Part shown: piece after piece, positions 9,901 to 17,724 of the stretch
Numbering within the stretch: the stretch's first letter is position 1
How the letters are laid out: the number at the start of each line of letters is the position of its first letter
Assembly (NCBI RefSeq): GCF_963678635.1
Contig: NC_087071.1
Span: 5,657,624 to 5,721,623, forward strand
Direction of reading: 5' to 3'
DNA from: Symsagittifera roscoffensis
Taxonomy: Eukaryota > Xenacoelomorpha > Acoela > Convolutidae
DNA: 64,000 nucleotides
Translations under genes and position numbers: made by a program
Notes under the pieces: generated by a model
Told to the model about the DNA's origin: nothing
The model's database searches: none
The model's input: only the letters and a program-made list of their open reading frames with translations

Positions 9901-10886
9901 TTTCCTTCTCCGGTTTCGTCTTCTTTCATGAATCTGGACCACTCCCCGGACTCTTGATCTAATCCCAGGTGTTCAATTTCTTCTCTGAATGTCACTTTCT
10001 TATCCCTGACTTTTGTTTGCTCCAGAATTTTTTCGGGGATTTTCTCAACTAGTGATCGCACAACTTCCTTGCTATCAGTGGTGATTCCTTTTGAGACGTC
10101 AGTATTGTTCACTGTTTTTTCTCTCCGAAGTATGGTTAGTTCCGGTGCCTCCTGACTTTTCCCTTGGATCACGGGTTTGTCATCCGATAGTTTCTCAAGC
10201 AACCTCATTAAGTCTTCATCTATTTGGACCGTTCCCTCCTCTACCTGGGTGAGATCGTGACCTTTTGCCTTGAGTGTTTCCCTCACGATTTTGGACTTGA
10301 GCATTATTCCTACCGGAATCCCTCTGCTTTTCTTCAAGATGGTCTTTTCAAGAGACTCTTTTGGCAATTCGGGATGATCTTCAATCGGTTTACCTGATTT
10401 GTCCAGCCATCTCGTGAGTGGAAGACTGTCGTATGTTTCTTTGTCCATAAAGGAGAAACCATCTTTGATCTCAGGTCTGTCCGCCTCTCTTTGTTCTTGT
10501 CTCTCGTAGAACTCCGTCTTCTTGCTCAAGCTGTCGGCATTTTGATGTTTGTCTCGCGTTCTATGTTCAATTATCATGTTGTATCCGTCCAAGCGAACTA
10601 TCCATCTCCCAATGTAGCTCTGGTCCATTGAGTACGTTTTCAGCCAGCTTAATGCTCGGTTATCTACTCGCAGTTTGAAAGGTTCACTGCCTAGGTACGC
10701 TCTGTATTTCTCGACAAAGGTGACCACTGCGAACATCTCTGCTTTCGGTGCTCCGTACTTCATTTCTGTGTCACTTAGGACTTTGCTCCCGTATGCTATT
10801 GGTCTCAAGACTGTCTTCCCATTCCATTCTTGTTCTTGATGGAGAACCCCAGAAATCGCGACTACCGACGCATCTGTGTCCAGCAC
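6942..10886 (-). CDS. RNase H-integrase polyprotein with C-terminal macro-like domain (continuation of pol)
   Basis: 1,314 codons, continuing the gag-pol frame after the TAA; there is no ATG at the start, the first codon being GTG. RNase H spans about 1-130 (LDTDAS, then KAEMFA and VDNRALSW). An HHCC zinc-binding domain lies at about 525-580. The integrase core has its three acidic residues near 606 (QIDHQ), 665 (SDNGKAF) and 703 (VERQNR), with D-35-E-like spacing. A GPF module (KKWRGPF) follows near 845. After that come about 300 residues of acidic, low-complexity linker and a folded-looking C-terminus at about 1,157-1,314, annotated separately. The stop is TGA at 6,942-6,944. The position of the extension, where some gypsy elements carry env or a chromodomain, suggests an accessory function joined to integrase. 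No signal peptide or membrane segment is seen, so this is not an envelope. Confidence 0.85.
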   Translation of the reverse strand: MLDTDASVVAISGVLHQEQEWNGKTVLRPIAYGSKVLSDTEMKYGAPKAEMFAVVTFVEKYRAYLGSEPFKLRVDNRALSWLKTYSMDQSYIGRWIVRLDGYNMIIEHRTRDKHQNADSLSKKTEFYERQEQREADRPEIKDGFSFMDKETYDSLPLTRWLDKSGKPIEDHPELPKESLEKTILKKSRGIPVGIMLKSKIVRETLKAKGHDLTQVEEGTVQIDEDLMRLLEKLSDDKPVIQGKSQEAPELTILRREKTVNNTDVSKGITTDSKEVVRSLVEKIPEKILEQTKVRDKKVTFREEIEHLGLDQESGEWSRFMKEDETGEGKLSGERKEWDEDSDESSEDQDSLCMILAEEKMRQHDRELQTDPSSGTYNLEMQEVRGGTELEKIAVSRKPLRELSCNSNVRTNLVPEDDMKIMKRIICVKLSDDIHNPGEMNGQIMALKEHVKARYRLSDLIRAQKNDKMTSNLSKWIHSGVKEKGELEEDSYKILSQFYKEKRDLLYHTAEGVVACKRRDEEKILHKHNLIILPQLYQTEVLFRSHDQMGHQGIDKVQQRILHRFDWPGMRKACERWVNACLACLQVKDPRKMKFPLKSVESSEFNEVVQIDHQKICMTESGYNQILVIIDHFTKLAEAVPCQTASAEETCDHLITHWISRYGCPMTFQSDNGKAFVGDLTKELMKRSHIAQAHSTTYHPQTNGLVERQNRTLVNMLRVYCSRYMTDWDKYLPQVVGAYNSTQHSTTGISPFMMLTGRERAMPLTFFYSEYEGKRTSPQAYVKEAIKRQQELNELCRRNTAQAQTRQRKKYDEKILRAKPYEVGQYVWVFQNVIPPKGTKKLLKKWRGPFMITEVHQQGRFYRLSTGRAAHYENLKPHVPSPEDWCLPKDMEGLDYLVVEPACEVNEKGTREKNDGNENLSLDDNEKIEVESDAGSFVEEDWNDPEQNEVPKWMEPDRPTPPETRTGNRKRTGMRYNRYGDDFLIDKIQPEKLSEELLGVGELEAGEEWQVIDDGGHYPQDDYSTPEVETDLEQGEIERRENTNLRILEWMRDVKDEGHEGQSMQQVDVSAAKYMKTAEPLFGWTATDRPLDIPKDNSDPTTSTGTSINIFVRGVGVGLTHTENSMIKKLKEVRETSGLELEEEEPEPTIGRNFKTKFEIPNEYSENIMITDSDFILSNRTSAICITADMSFKSRLEADFKREYQNVEFLFRQRPGLGGMAALPPSVAQVPGKYLCFLVTRVNDRNTIDPEHVILALTRLRDFMIERGILEVSVPVYDPNRGKLSSRELYAILHVVFAETEIVVHLHKKYYLSIA
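6945..7418 (-). other. Macro-like (TARG1/ALC1-type) domain at the C-terminus of pol
   Basis: The last 158 residues of pol follow the layout of the short macro-domain family that includes human TARG1 (OARD1) and the ALC1 macro module. There is a strand ending in CITADM, where the family has C-I-S-x-D-M/L. An F-R-R-x-F-like helix comes next, then a QRPG loop, the strand YLCFLVTRV, a long helix (LRDFMIERG), the strand VSVPVYD and a terminal helix and strand ending VFAETEIVVHLH. The ligand loops differ: the glycine-rich segment after ADM is replaced by SFKSRLE, and the GCGLD-like loop by DPNRGKL. ADP-ribose binding or hydrolysis is therefore doubtful even if the fold is right. This is pattern recognition by eye, not a profile search. 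Confidence 0.55.
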
Positions 10887-10889
10887 TTA
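10887..10889 (-). other. In-frame TAA between RT and RNase H
   Basis: The frame reads GGG ATG TAA GTG CTG GAC. Upstream is the end of the RT connection, downstream is the RNase H start (LDTDAS), both in the same frame and with no lost residues. One base change from a tyrosine codon would explain it. Programmed readthrough is possible but is normally found between gag and pol, not inside pol, so a nonsense mutation or a base-calling error is the simpler reading. Confidence 0.8.
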
Positions 10890-13800
10890 CATCCCCTTCT
10901 CAGTCGGCATACCCAGTACTGGTGCCTCACATAGCTCTTTCTTTATTCTCTGGAATGACTCTTCTGCTGCGTTGTTCCACGTGAACTTCTTGCCCTTGTG
11001 TCTCATTAATTGTTGCATCGGGTATACCTTGTCCGCGTAGCCTTTGATGAACTCCCTGTAATAGTTAGCGAAGCCCAGGAAGCTCATCAACTGGTGCTCT
11101 GTCTTCGGTGATTTCCAGGTTAGGACTGCTTCCACGGCGTCTGGGTCAGGTCTGATGCCGTGCTTGTCTACCATCCTGCCCAAATATTTTATTGAGTCCT
11201 TGAGTATTTCACACTTTGATGGTTTGCACTTCAGCCCCGATCTTTTCATGCACGCGAACACCTCATCAAGTCTCTCAATGTGGTCTTCTAGTGTTGGCGT
11301 TGCTATTACCACGTCGTCCACGTAGCACATTACCAGGTTGCCGTACTTCTTCGTCACGCCTATCAGCGCGTGTGCCATCAGCCGTTGAAACGTGGCTGTG
11401 GCATTGCAGAGTCCAAACGGCATCCGTTTCCATTGAAACAGACCTAACTCGCAGGCGAACCCTGTCTTGTCCCTGTCTTGTTTCCTTAATGGTACCTGCC
11501 AAAAAGCCGAGCCTAAATCAAGAGTCGTAAAAAATTTTGCATCACCTAACTTCGAGAGGCTTTCATCAATTCTAGGTATGGGATAGGCATCCTTCACCGT
11601 GACGGAGTTCAGGTATCGAAAGTCACAACAGAACCTCAACTGGTCGCCTTTCTTTTTGGCCATCACTACTCCACACGCCCACGGTGACTTGGATGGTTCT
11701 ATCATGTCATACTCTAGTAACGTCTCGATTTCTTTTCTACACGCGTCCGATTTGTGTGGGGTCATACGCCTCGCCCCCTCCCTGTGCGGTACCGCGTTTT
11801 CCTCAAGTTCTATTTCATGCTCCACAAAATTACAACACCCGATATCCGCCTTATGCCTCGAGAAAACTTCTTCGTTCCGCTCTAGTACGTCTTTGATGGC
11901 TTCGAGCTGTTCATCTTTCAGTTTGCCCCTCAAATGTTCAATCTCCGGCAGAACCGGTTTATCTGTCTGCATCTCATCTAGTGTGGGTCGCTCTGGAAAG
12001 TTTGAACAGCTCGACAGCCCATCGTCCGTTTCTGACTTAAGTGATTTAATTAGGCCTGAAGAATATTTAATTTTTTGCAATCGTCTCAAGATACAAATTT
12101 TATCCCTGTGATTGGGACAATCAACAACTTCATTTTGTTTTAAGTTCTCAATCGTTTCATATCGAGTTTTAACCGGCAAAGCATATCCCAGTTTCCTCCC
12201 TCTCTGTATCGTGATCGGTATGTCAAGGGTATTCAACAAGACACTGACGCAGAGACCACTCTTCGTTATCGAAAATGATCTTCCTAAAACAGCAGCACTT
12301 TGACTATTAGGGTTTGGAACTATACATACTTGCTTATTGTCACTTAGTTCATTGTAGTTTTTCATCCTCAAGCTCACGATTGCTGCTTCATTAGCTTTTA
12401 GCCTCACTCTCCTACTCAAGAATACCGGTGCTTTGTTTTCATTTGCCATTATCAAATTTACCGGTTTGATTGCGTACCTCCTATCCGGGTTCCGTATCCT
12501 GAACATTGCATTATTTAGATCAATCGTTACGTCGAAATTCCTGATGAAGTCTCTGCCCAAAATGAATTGGTCAGATTCATCCAGGTTTTCTACCACGATG
12601 AAGCTCATCCACAGGTTACGTTCTCCCAAATTGAGGGCTATTATCGGCGTCCTGCCTAGCACCCGAAGGGCCCCTTTGTTCGCAGCTGACAGCCGTATTC
12701 TCGAGTCTATCAAATCATCTTTGTTGAAGCCCATTCGCTCCCAAGTCTCAATTGGTATGACACTCAAGACCGCTCCCGTGTCAAGTAACCCACGTAACTG
12801 AGTCTTCTTTCCACTTATGTCCAACACGTGCCCTGTCACGTCTGCTTCCGTTCCGATGTGCATTGCATCTTCTTCAAGCATAGCACAGTGTCCAATCGAT
12901 CTTACTTTCAATTCCTCCTTCCCTACATAGATTTGTCCAATCAGGTCTTCGTCGCATGTTATCATCGTCTTGGTATAGATGTTGATTCCATCTATGTTTA
13001 GCATAACCTCGTGTGGACCGTAAGCTTCAGTGTATCTGTTATCAACACGTACCGACTTGCTGCCCCCTCTCGTGAGTAGTGCCCTGAGCGCTCTAGAAGT
13101 AGTTCGTGGACTTATTCCACTCAAGTAGTCTGCATACACGTCAATGTGCATTAACGTCTGGTCGCTCGGCTCGCTCAAGTTTCTAGTCACCTCGTGGCCG
13201 CCCACTGTGATTATCGACATTATTCTTGCTCCGATTTTCGATATTCCAAAGGGTTTACCTGTCACCATTTTCACGGTGTTACAATTCCCGTTCTTTGTTG
13301 AGCCCGTTCTAGCCTCTGGTACTACGTTCGTTCCGGTTAATGCTTCGTTAAAATTCTGTCTCTCGATCTCCAACTTTAGTCGTTGCTCTATTTCTTTCGC
13401 AGCCAGATCTTGTTTCACTTTGGCAATTGCTTCCGTCGCCGCTCTCTCATAATTTATCTCTAGAGAGCTCCCGGCCGCGGACTCTAACGCACCGCTAACA
13501 TGTGTTACAGCTTTCACTGTCTTCGTCGGCAATTCGGTGTTTGGTGCCCCTAAGTTCCTAGATTCGAACTCGTTTTGCCTGTTCCGCTGATTCTGCACCG
13601 CCGCTAATGCCAACTTATGTTTGGGGTGATTCTGGTCCTTGACCGCTTCCCAGAACAAGGGACAATCCATCCTGAAGTGCCCCTCCTGGTTACAGAAAAA
13701 ACATCTGGCGCCTATCTTGATGATTAAGCCATTATAGTACTCGTGTTCCTCCATCTGACTCATGTCCTCCTCATCCGGTGCATAACCTAGGCTCTTCATG

Positions 13801-15743
13801 CCTTGTTTGTACGTTGTGCAGTCAGCCACATGATGATCCGCTGACCCGCAGTTCGCGCATGATCTGCGCTTATCCATATCATCTCTAGGTTTGTACCATG
13901 ATGACCTCTGGGGTTGGCTTCCCCCTTGCGTGTTCCTGTTTTCAGAATATGAGTACTTCTTAGGTTTCATCAGCATGTATTCTCTTGATTTCTGTCTCAT
14001 TTCTTCTGGGGTGGGTGCGCTGTCCTTCGACAACGTGTAGTATGTTGCTAACATTGTCCTTAAGTCATCACTTTTCACCCCATCAATGAACTTCGAGGCA
14101 ATGCTAAAGTTCCGTCTGTTAGTCGACTCCTCTGGGTCACTCCTCCTTCTCAAGCTCTCGAGGTCATCTAGGAACCGATCTATTGACTCGTCGTCCCTCT
14201 GTCTCCTTTTTTCAAATCGCATCATCGCTTGATGACCCTTCATGCCTGAGCCGAATCTGTTCAACAGTATTTCAAAGATTTTGTCCGCGGTGTCGCGTTC
14301 TTCTTCTTTCTTCGCAACCACACACTTTAATGCCGTGCCTTCTAAATTGCTGAGTATGGCTGTGCACGCTTGTCTTTCGTCACTCAAGTTATCTTGCTCT
14401 AGATGTAGTCTCATCACTTCCACCCAAGTGTCAATGCATCCATCGGAGTCATCTTTGAATTCTTTTGGCTTCTTGAATGTTTTTCTTGATTTTCCCTCTC
14501 TCCTGTCGCTCGAGTCAGTGTTCCTCGTGGCGAAGGCCTCTAGAGTCCTGTTCATCATCTCCCAAGTGCTGGCCCATGTCATAGCATCCGGTCCTGAGTT
14601 GCTGTTGGCTGTTGAATCTCCCGGACCAGTCGTCGTGTTCGACGTTCCACTCTTCATTATTGTTTTCGCAGCTGTTGGTGCTATGCTTATCGCATCCCTG
14701 GGTATGGGCAACGGTGTCGATTGCCGTTTGTTTCTTTGTGGTTCTACAAAATCAACTCTGGTGCCTTGCGTACGATCCGCTGCCGGTCTCTCTTGTGGTG
14801 TAGAACCTCTCAAGATTGCATCCAACTTCGCCTGTATTGCACACGAACTCTCTGCTTGACTCTTGCTCATTGTGTCCATTCTCCTTTCCAGGCTCCCTAA
14901 TTGGCTGTTAACATCATCATATCGGTTCTTCAACTGTTGCATGTCTGTTTTGATGTTCTTTTCTCGTTCTTCATTGGTGGCCTCTACCTTGTCTGACATT
15001 TCCTTGAGTCTCTCCTCTGTTGCTTTAGCTAGGTTAAAATAACTGTCTAGATACTCGTGCTTGTTGTATCTTATCTCCTTTTTTATCACCTCTCTGTCTT
15101 CTTCACTGTTCTTAAGTCTTTTGTCGATCTGATTTAATTTCGCCAACAAATCGCCCAGCTCAATGGTAGTCTCTTCATGGTCAACCGTGGGTTTCTCTTC
15201 GGCCATAGCCTCTGCTTTAGCTTGTTCCTCATTCTGGCCGGTTTCTGTCGCTTTCGTGCTCACTGTACCAAATGTTCGTGCTCTTTCTGCTTTTGGCTCT
15301 TCAGTCACGTTTTCTTTCGTTTTTATTCCGAACATTATTCCCAATTTTTCCGTAAAAGATGTCCTCTTTACTTGAGAGTCTTCTTTCACCGTTTCTTCGG
15401 TGTTGCCTATTGCATCTTCCGCGTCATCTATCGGTGAGAACTCTATGGGTTTCTGGTTCGGTTCCTCTGTATTGGGCATTGGAGTTGACTCTGTCGCCAT
15501 CTTCCCTGTTTCATCCACACTTTGATCGGGTGTCTCTAGATCAATCTCGATGGTGGGTTCTACTCTCTCCCCTTCCGTGCCCTCTTTCGCCCTGTTCTCC
15601 GCTGTACTCCTTGTGCTGACCATGTTAACTGAAAAGTTCTTCTTTGTTATCTTCGGACCCATTGGTGTTGCTTTGCTTAGCGACGAATTATACTTAGCTT
15701 CGGTCGATCTTTTTTCAGCTACCGGTACCCTGCTCCGCCTCAT
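10887..15743 (-). CDS. Gag-protease-reverse transcriptase polyprotein (Ty3/gypsy type), ends at in-frame TAA
   Basis: 1,618 codons from an ATG at 15,743. Residues about 1-330 are charged and acidic with coiled-coil character. About 430-570 is a retrotransposon gag/capsid-like helical region. Two CCHC-type zinc knuckles follow near 625-640 (CANCGSADHHVADC) and 677-690 (CFFCNQEGHFRMDC). A retropepsin-like active site, LLDTGA, lies near 990. The reverse transcriptase occupies about 1,330-1,530, with DLGSAFWQ, the FGLCNA motif and the catalytic YVDD near 1,474. The products would form the particle, process the polyprotein and copy the RNA. The frame stops at TAA (10,887-10,889) exactly where the RNase H domain should begin, and the same frame continues beyond it. 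A second possible start is the downstream Met of MVSTRS, about 40 residues in; I kept the upstream ATG because the frame is open to it. Confidence 0.88.
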   Translation of the reverse strand: MRRSRVPVAEKRSTEAKYNSSLSKATPMGPKITKKNFSVNMVSTRSTAENRAKEGTEGERVEPTIEIDLETPDQSVDETGKMATESTPMPNTEEPNQKPIEFSPIDDAEDAIGNTEETVKEDSQVKRTSFTEKLGIMFGIKTKENVTEEPKAERARTFGTVSTKATETGQNEEQAKAEAMAEEKPTVDHEETTIELGDLLAKLNQIDKRLKNSEEDREVIKKEIRYNKHEYLDSYFNLAKATEERLKEMSDKVEATNEEREKNIKTDMQQLKNRYDDVNSQLGSLERRMDTMSKSQAESSCAIQAKLDAILRGSTPQERPAADRTQGTRVDFVEPQRNKRQSTPLPIPRDAISIAPTAAKTIMKSGTSNTTTGPGDSTANSNSGPDAMTWASTWEMMNRTLEAFATRNTDSSDRREGKSRKTFKKPKEFKDDSDGCIDTWVEVMRLHLEQDNLSDERQACTAILSNLEGTALKCVVAKKEEERDTADKIFEILLNRFGSGMKGHQAMMRFEKRRQRDDESIDRFLDDLESLRRRSDPEESTNRRNFSIASKFIDGVKSDDLRTMLATYYTLSKDSAPTPEEMRQKSREYMLMKPKKYSYSENRNTQGGSQPQRSSWYKPRDDMDKRRSCANCGSADHHVADCTTYKQGMKSLGYAPDEEDMSQMEEHEYYNGLIIKIGARCFFCNQEGHFRMDCPLFWEAVKDQNHPKHKLALAAVQNQRNRQNEFESRNLGAPNTELPTKTVKAVTHVSGALESAAGSSLEINYERAATEAIAKVKQDLAAKEIEQRLKLEIERQNFNEALTGTNVVPEARTGSTKNGNCNTVKMVTGKPFGISKIGARIMSIITVGGHEVTRNLSEPSDQTLMHIDVYADYLSGISPRTTSRALRALLTRGGSKSVRVDNRYTEAYGPHEVMLNIDGINIYTKTMITCDEDLIGQIYVGKEELKVRSIGHCAMLEEDAMHIGTEADVTGHVLDISGKKTQLRGLLDTGAVLSVIPIETWERMGFNKDDLIDSRIRLSAANKGALRVLGRTPIIALNLGERNLWMSFIVVENLDESDQFILGRDFIRNFDVTIDLNNAMFRIRNPDRRYAIKPVNLIMANENKAPVFLSRRVRLKANEAAIVSLRMKNYNELSDNKQVCIVPNPNSQSAAVLGRSFSITKSGLCVSVLLNTLDIPITIQRGRKLGYALPVKTRYETIENLKQNEVVDCPNHRDKICILRRLQKIKYSSGLIKSLKSETDDGLSSCSNFPERPTLDEMQTDKPVLPEIEHLRGKLKDEQLEAIKDVLERNEEVFSRHKADIGCCNFVEHEIELEENAVPHREGARRMTPHKSDACRKEIETLLEYDMIEPSKSPWACGVVMAKKKGDQLRFCCDFRYLNSVTVKDAYPIPRIDESLSKLGDAKFFTTLDLGSAFWQVPLRKQDRDKTGFACELGLFQWKRMPFGLCNATATFQRLMAHALIGVTKKYGNLVMCYVDDVVIATPTLEDHIERLDEVFACMKRSGLKCKPSKCEILKDSIKYLGRMVDKHGIRPDPDAVEAVLTWKSPKTEHQLMSFLGFANYYREFIKGYADKVYPMQQLMRHKGKKFTWNNAAEESFQRIKKELCEAPVLGMPTEKGM

Positions 15744-15876
15744 TATTTACAATTGTTATTATTTACAATATTATTATCTACAAAAATTCTATCCTAAGGT
15801 TTAAAAACTCCAAGGAAAAAAAAATTAATAATTCGCTAAAAACAATTTTTCTTGAACTCTTGTAAGCTCTTTCGTG

Positions 15877-15937
15877 TTAGGTTAGGATAGGGAACGTGTT
15901 GAACGTGTTGTTATACTTGGTGCTTCAACCTAACCTA
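15877..15937. repeat. Short inverted repeat of TTAGG-like units
   Basis: ttaggttagg at 15,877-15,886 is mirrored by cctaaccta at about 15,929-15,937, so a hairpin with a loop of roughly 40 bases is possible. TTAGG is the arthropod telomere unit, but two copies are too few to call telomeric DNA. Confidence 0.5.
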
Positions 15938-15964
15938 TTACTTTTGTAGTACCCCCTTCCTAAT

Positions 15965-16690
15965 GCTGTTCCAAGACTTTCTCTTTACCGTCCCAAGACC
16001 GTTCAGCGTTGTCCCTGTACTTCTCGTTGGTACCTTTAGACCAGCGTCCCAAGACCAGCGTCCCAAGACCAATGGCCCAAGACTAACGTCCCAAGACTAA
16101 CGTCCCAAGACTAACGTCCCAAGACCTATGTCCCAAGACTAACGTCCCAAGACCAACGTCCCAAGACTAACGTCCCAAGACCAATGGCCCAAGACTAACG
16201 TCCCAAGACCAATGTCCCAAGACTAATGTCCCAAGACTAACGTCCCAAGACCAATGGCCCAAGACTAACGTCCCAAGACCAATGTCCCAAGACTAATGTC
16301 CCAAGACTAACGTCCCAAGACCAATGGCCCAAGACCAACGTCCCAAGACCAATGGCCCAAGACCAACGTCCCAAGACCAATGTCCCAAGACCAATGGCCC
16401 AAGACCAATGTCCCAAGACCAACGTCCCAAGACCAATGGCCCAAGACCAATGTCCCAAGACCAACGTCCCAAGACCAATGTCCCAAGACCAATGTCCCAA
16501 GACCAACGTCCCAAGACCAATGGCCCAAGACCAATGTCCCAAGACCAATGTCCCAAGACCGTTTCGTACCAAGACTGCTCTGGCCCAAGACTGCCCCAAA
16601 GCTGCACTGTCCCAAGACTGTGTTGCTCCAAGACTGTCCCCAGACTGCAATGTCCCTAGACTAGTTCGGTACTGTCCCAAGACTTGTCAC
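15965..16690. repeat. 14-bp minisatellite (CCCAAGACYAAYGK) in the retroelement leader
   Basis: The core array runs from about 16,046 to 16,562, roughly 37 units of 14 bp with variants cccaagaccaatgt, cccaagaccaatgg and cccaagactaacgt. A higher-order period of 70 bp (five units) is visible: the same block starts at 16,181, 16,251 and 16,321. Decayed cccaagac units extend to both sides, from about 15,965 and to about 16,690. Because 14 is not a multiple of three and the unit lacks stops, every frame is open here; none of these frames is a gene. Confidence 0.95.
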
Positions 16691-17607
16691 TGAGTGTCTG
16701 GATATAGGATTTCTTTCTTCTTCGTTGTAGGGACTTCTTGGTTGTCTGTACCTTGTACCACCACTCAAGCTCTAGTGAAAATTTTCCCAAAAACCCTCTC
16801 TTGGTTGCCAAATCTGGCCCCCCTTTTTTAGTTACCTCTTTTTGAATGTTCCCAGCAATTGGGAGCCAAAACTTGTGTGCAGGTATCTTGTGATCACCTG
16901 TTTGTATTAAAAACCAATCGCCAATCTTCCCCAAAACGCAACAATGTATATAGAAAAAATAAAATTTTATACCGAAAAAAAAAAAAAAAAAAAAACAAAA
17001 CAGAGTAATCAACCCACCTAAAATTCAAAGGAGACAAATGTCAACCTTCTTTCAAAAAAAATGTCTGGTACCTAATTGCCACGCGTTTTCCTCCCCCCAC
17101 TAGTTGTCTTATGAGGTGTCACGAAAACTGTCTATATCCGTTCCCCCCTACCGATCCAACCAGCGTACCAATCTTAACTCGAGATAAGTTTTGGATGTCC
17201 ACCTATTGTTACCACGCGTGTTGATGGCTAATGTAACTAAATCAACGATGTCGATTAACTAGTTACTCTAATTCCCCCCTTTTTACAATTTACAACCGCC
17301 AACCTCTAACCTAACCAGTCCCCCTGCTAACCTCCCCCCTGTTTAGCCCCCCTCTTAAGCCGAAAAATCCCTTAAGCGCCGGGTGCTAAACCTCTCTTGA
17401 GAAAACCGTAGACCTGTTTCCAGGTCTGCTTGAGTAAAAACTGCCTCAAAACAATGGGACTCCGCTTATCCAATTTTACACTTATTTCTTATAATGTAAC
17501 GTGGATTCTAACGATACCCGTTGTCCGACCTGAGAACACCCTTGTGCGTCCTCTTGTGGTGGCCCTGTGCTGGTTGTCTCTGTTCTGCCCTTGACAGCAG
17601 ACCCACT

Positions 17608-17724
17608 TTCCCACTCGACTGGTCACCTCTTCCAATCAAGTCTCTTGGTGGTCCGTTTCGATCCTTGTGAACCTCTTTCCCACTCGACTGGTCACCCTTT
17701 CCAGTCAAGTCTCCCAGTGGTCCG
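17608..17724. repeat. Direct duplication with 69-bp period in the leader
   Basis: A block of about 48 bp starting ttcccactcgactggtcac at 17,608 is repeated at 17,677 with a few differences. Only two copies are seen. Confidence 0.8.

Noticed and set aside
15877-15937. Telomeric repeat
   Set aside because: Only two TTAGG-like units in each orientation; far too short for telomeric DNA.
16237-16693. Open frames of 94-147 codons on both strands
   Set aside because: They are products of the stop-free 14-bp minisatellite, which is open in every frame; the repetitive peptides are not genes.
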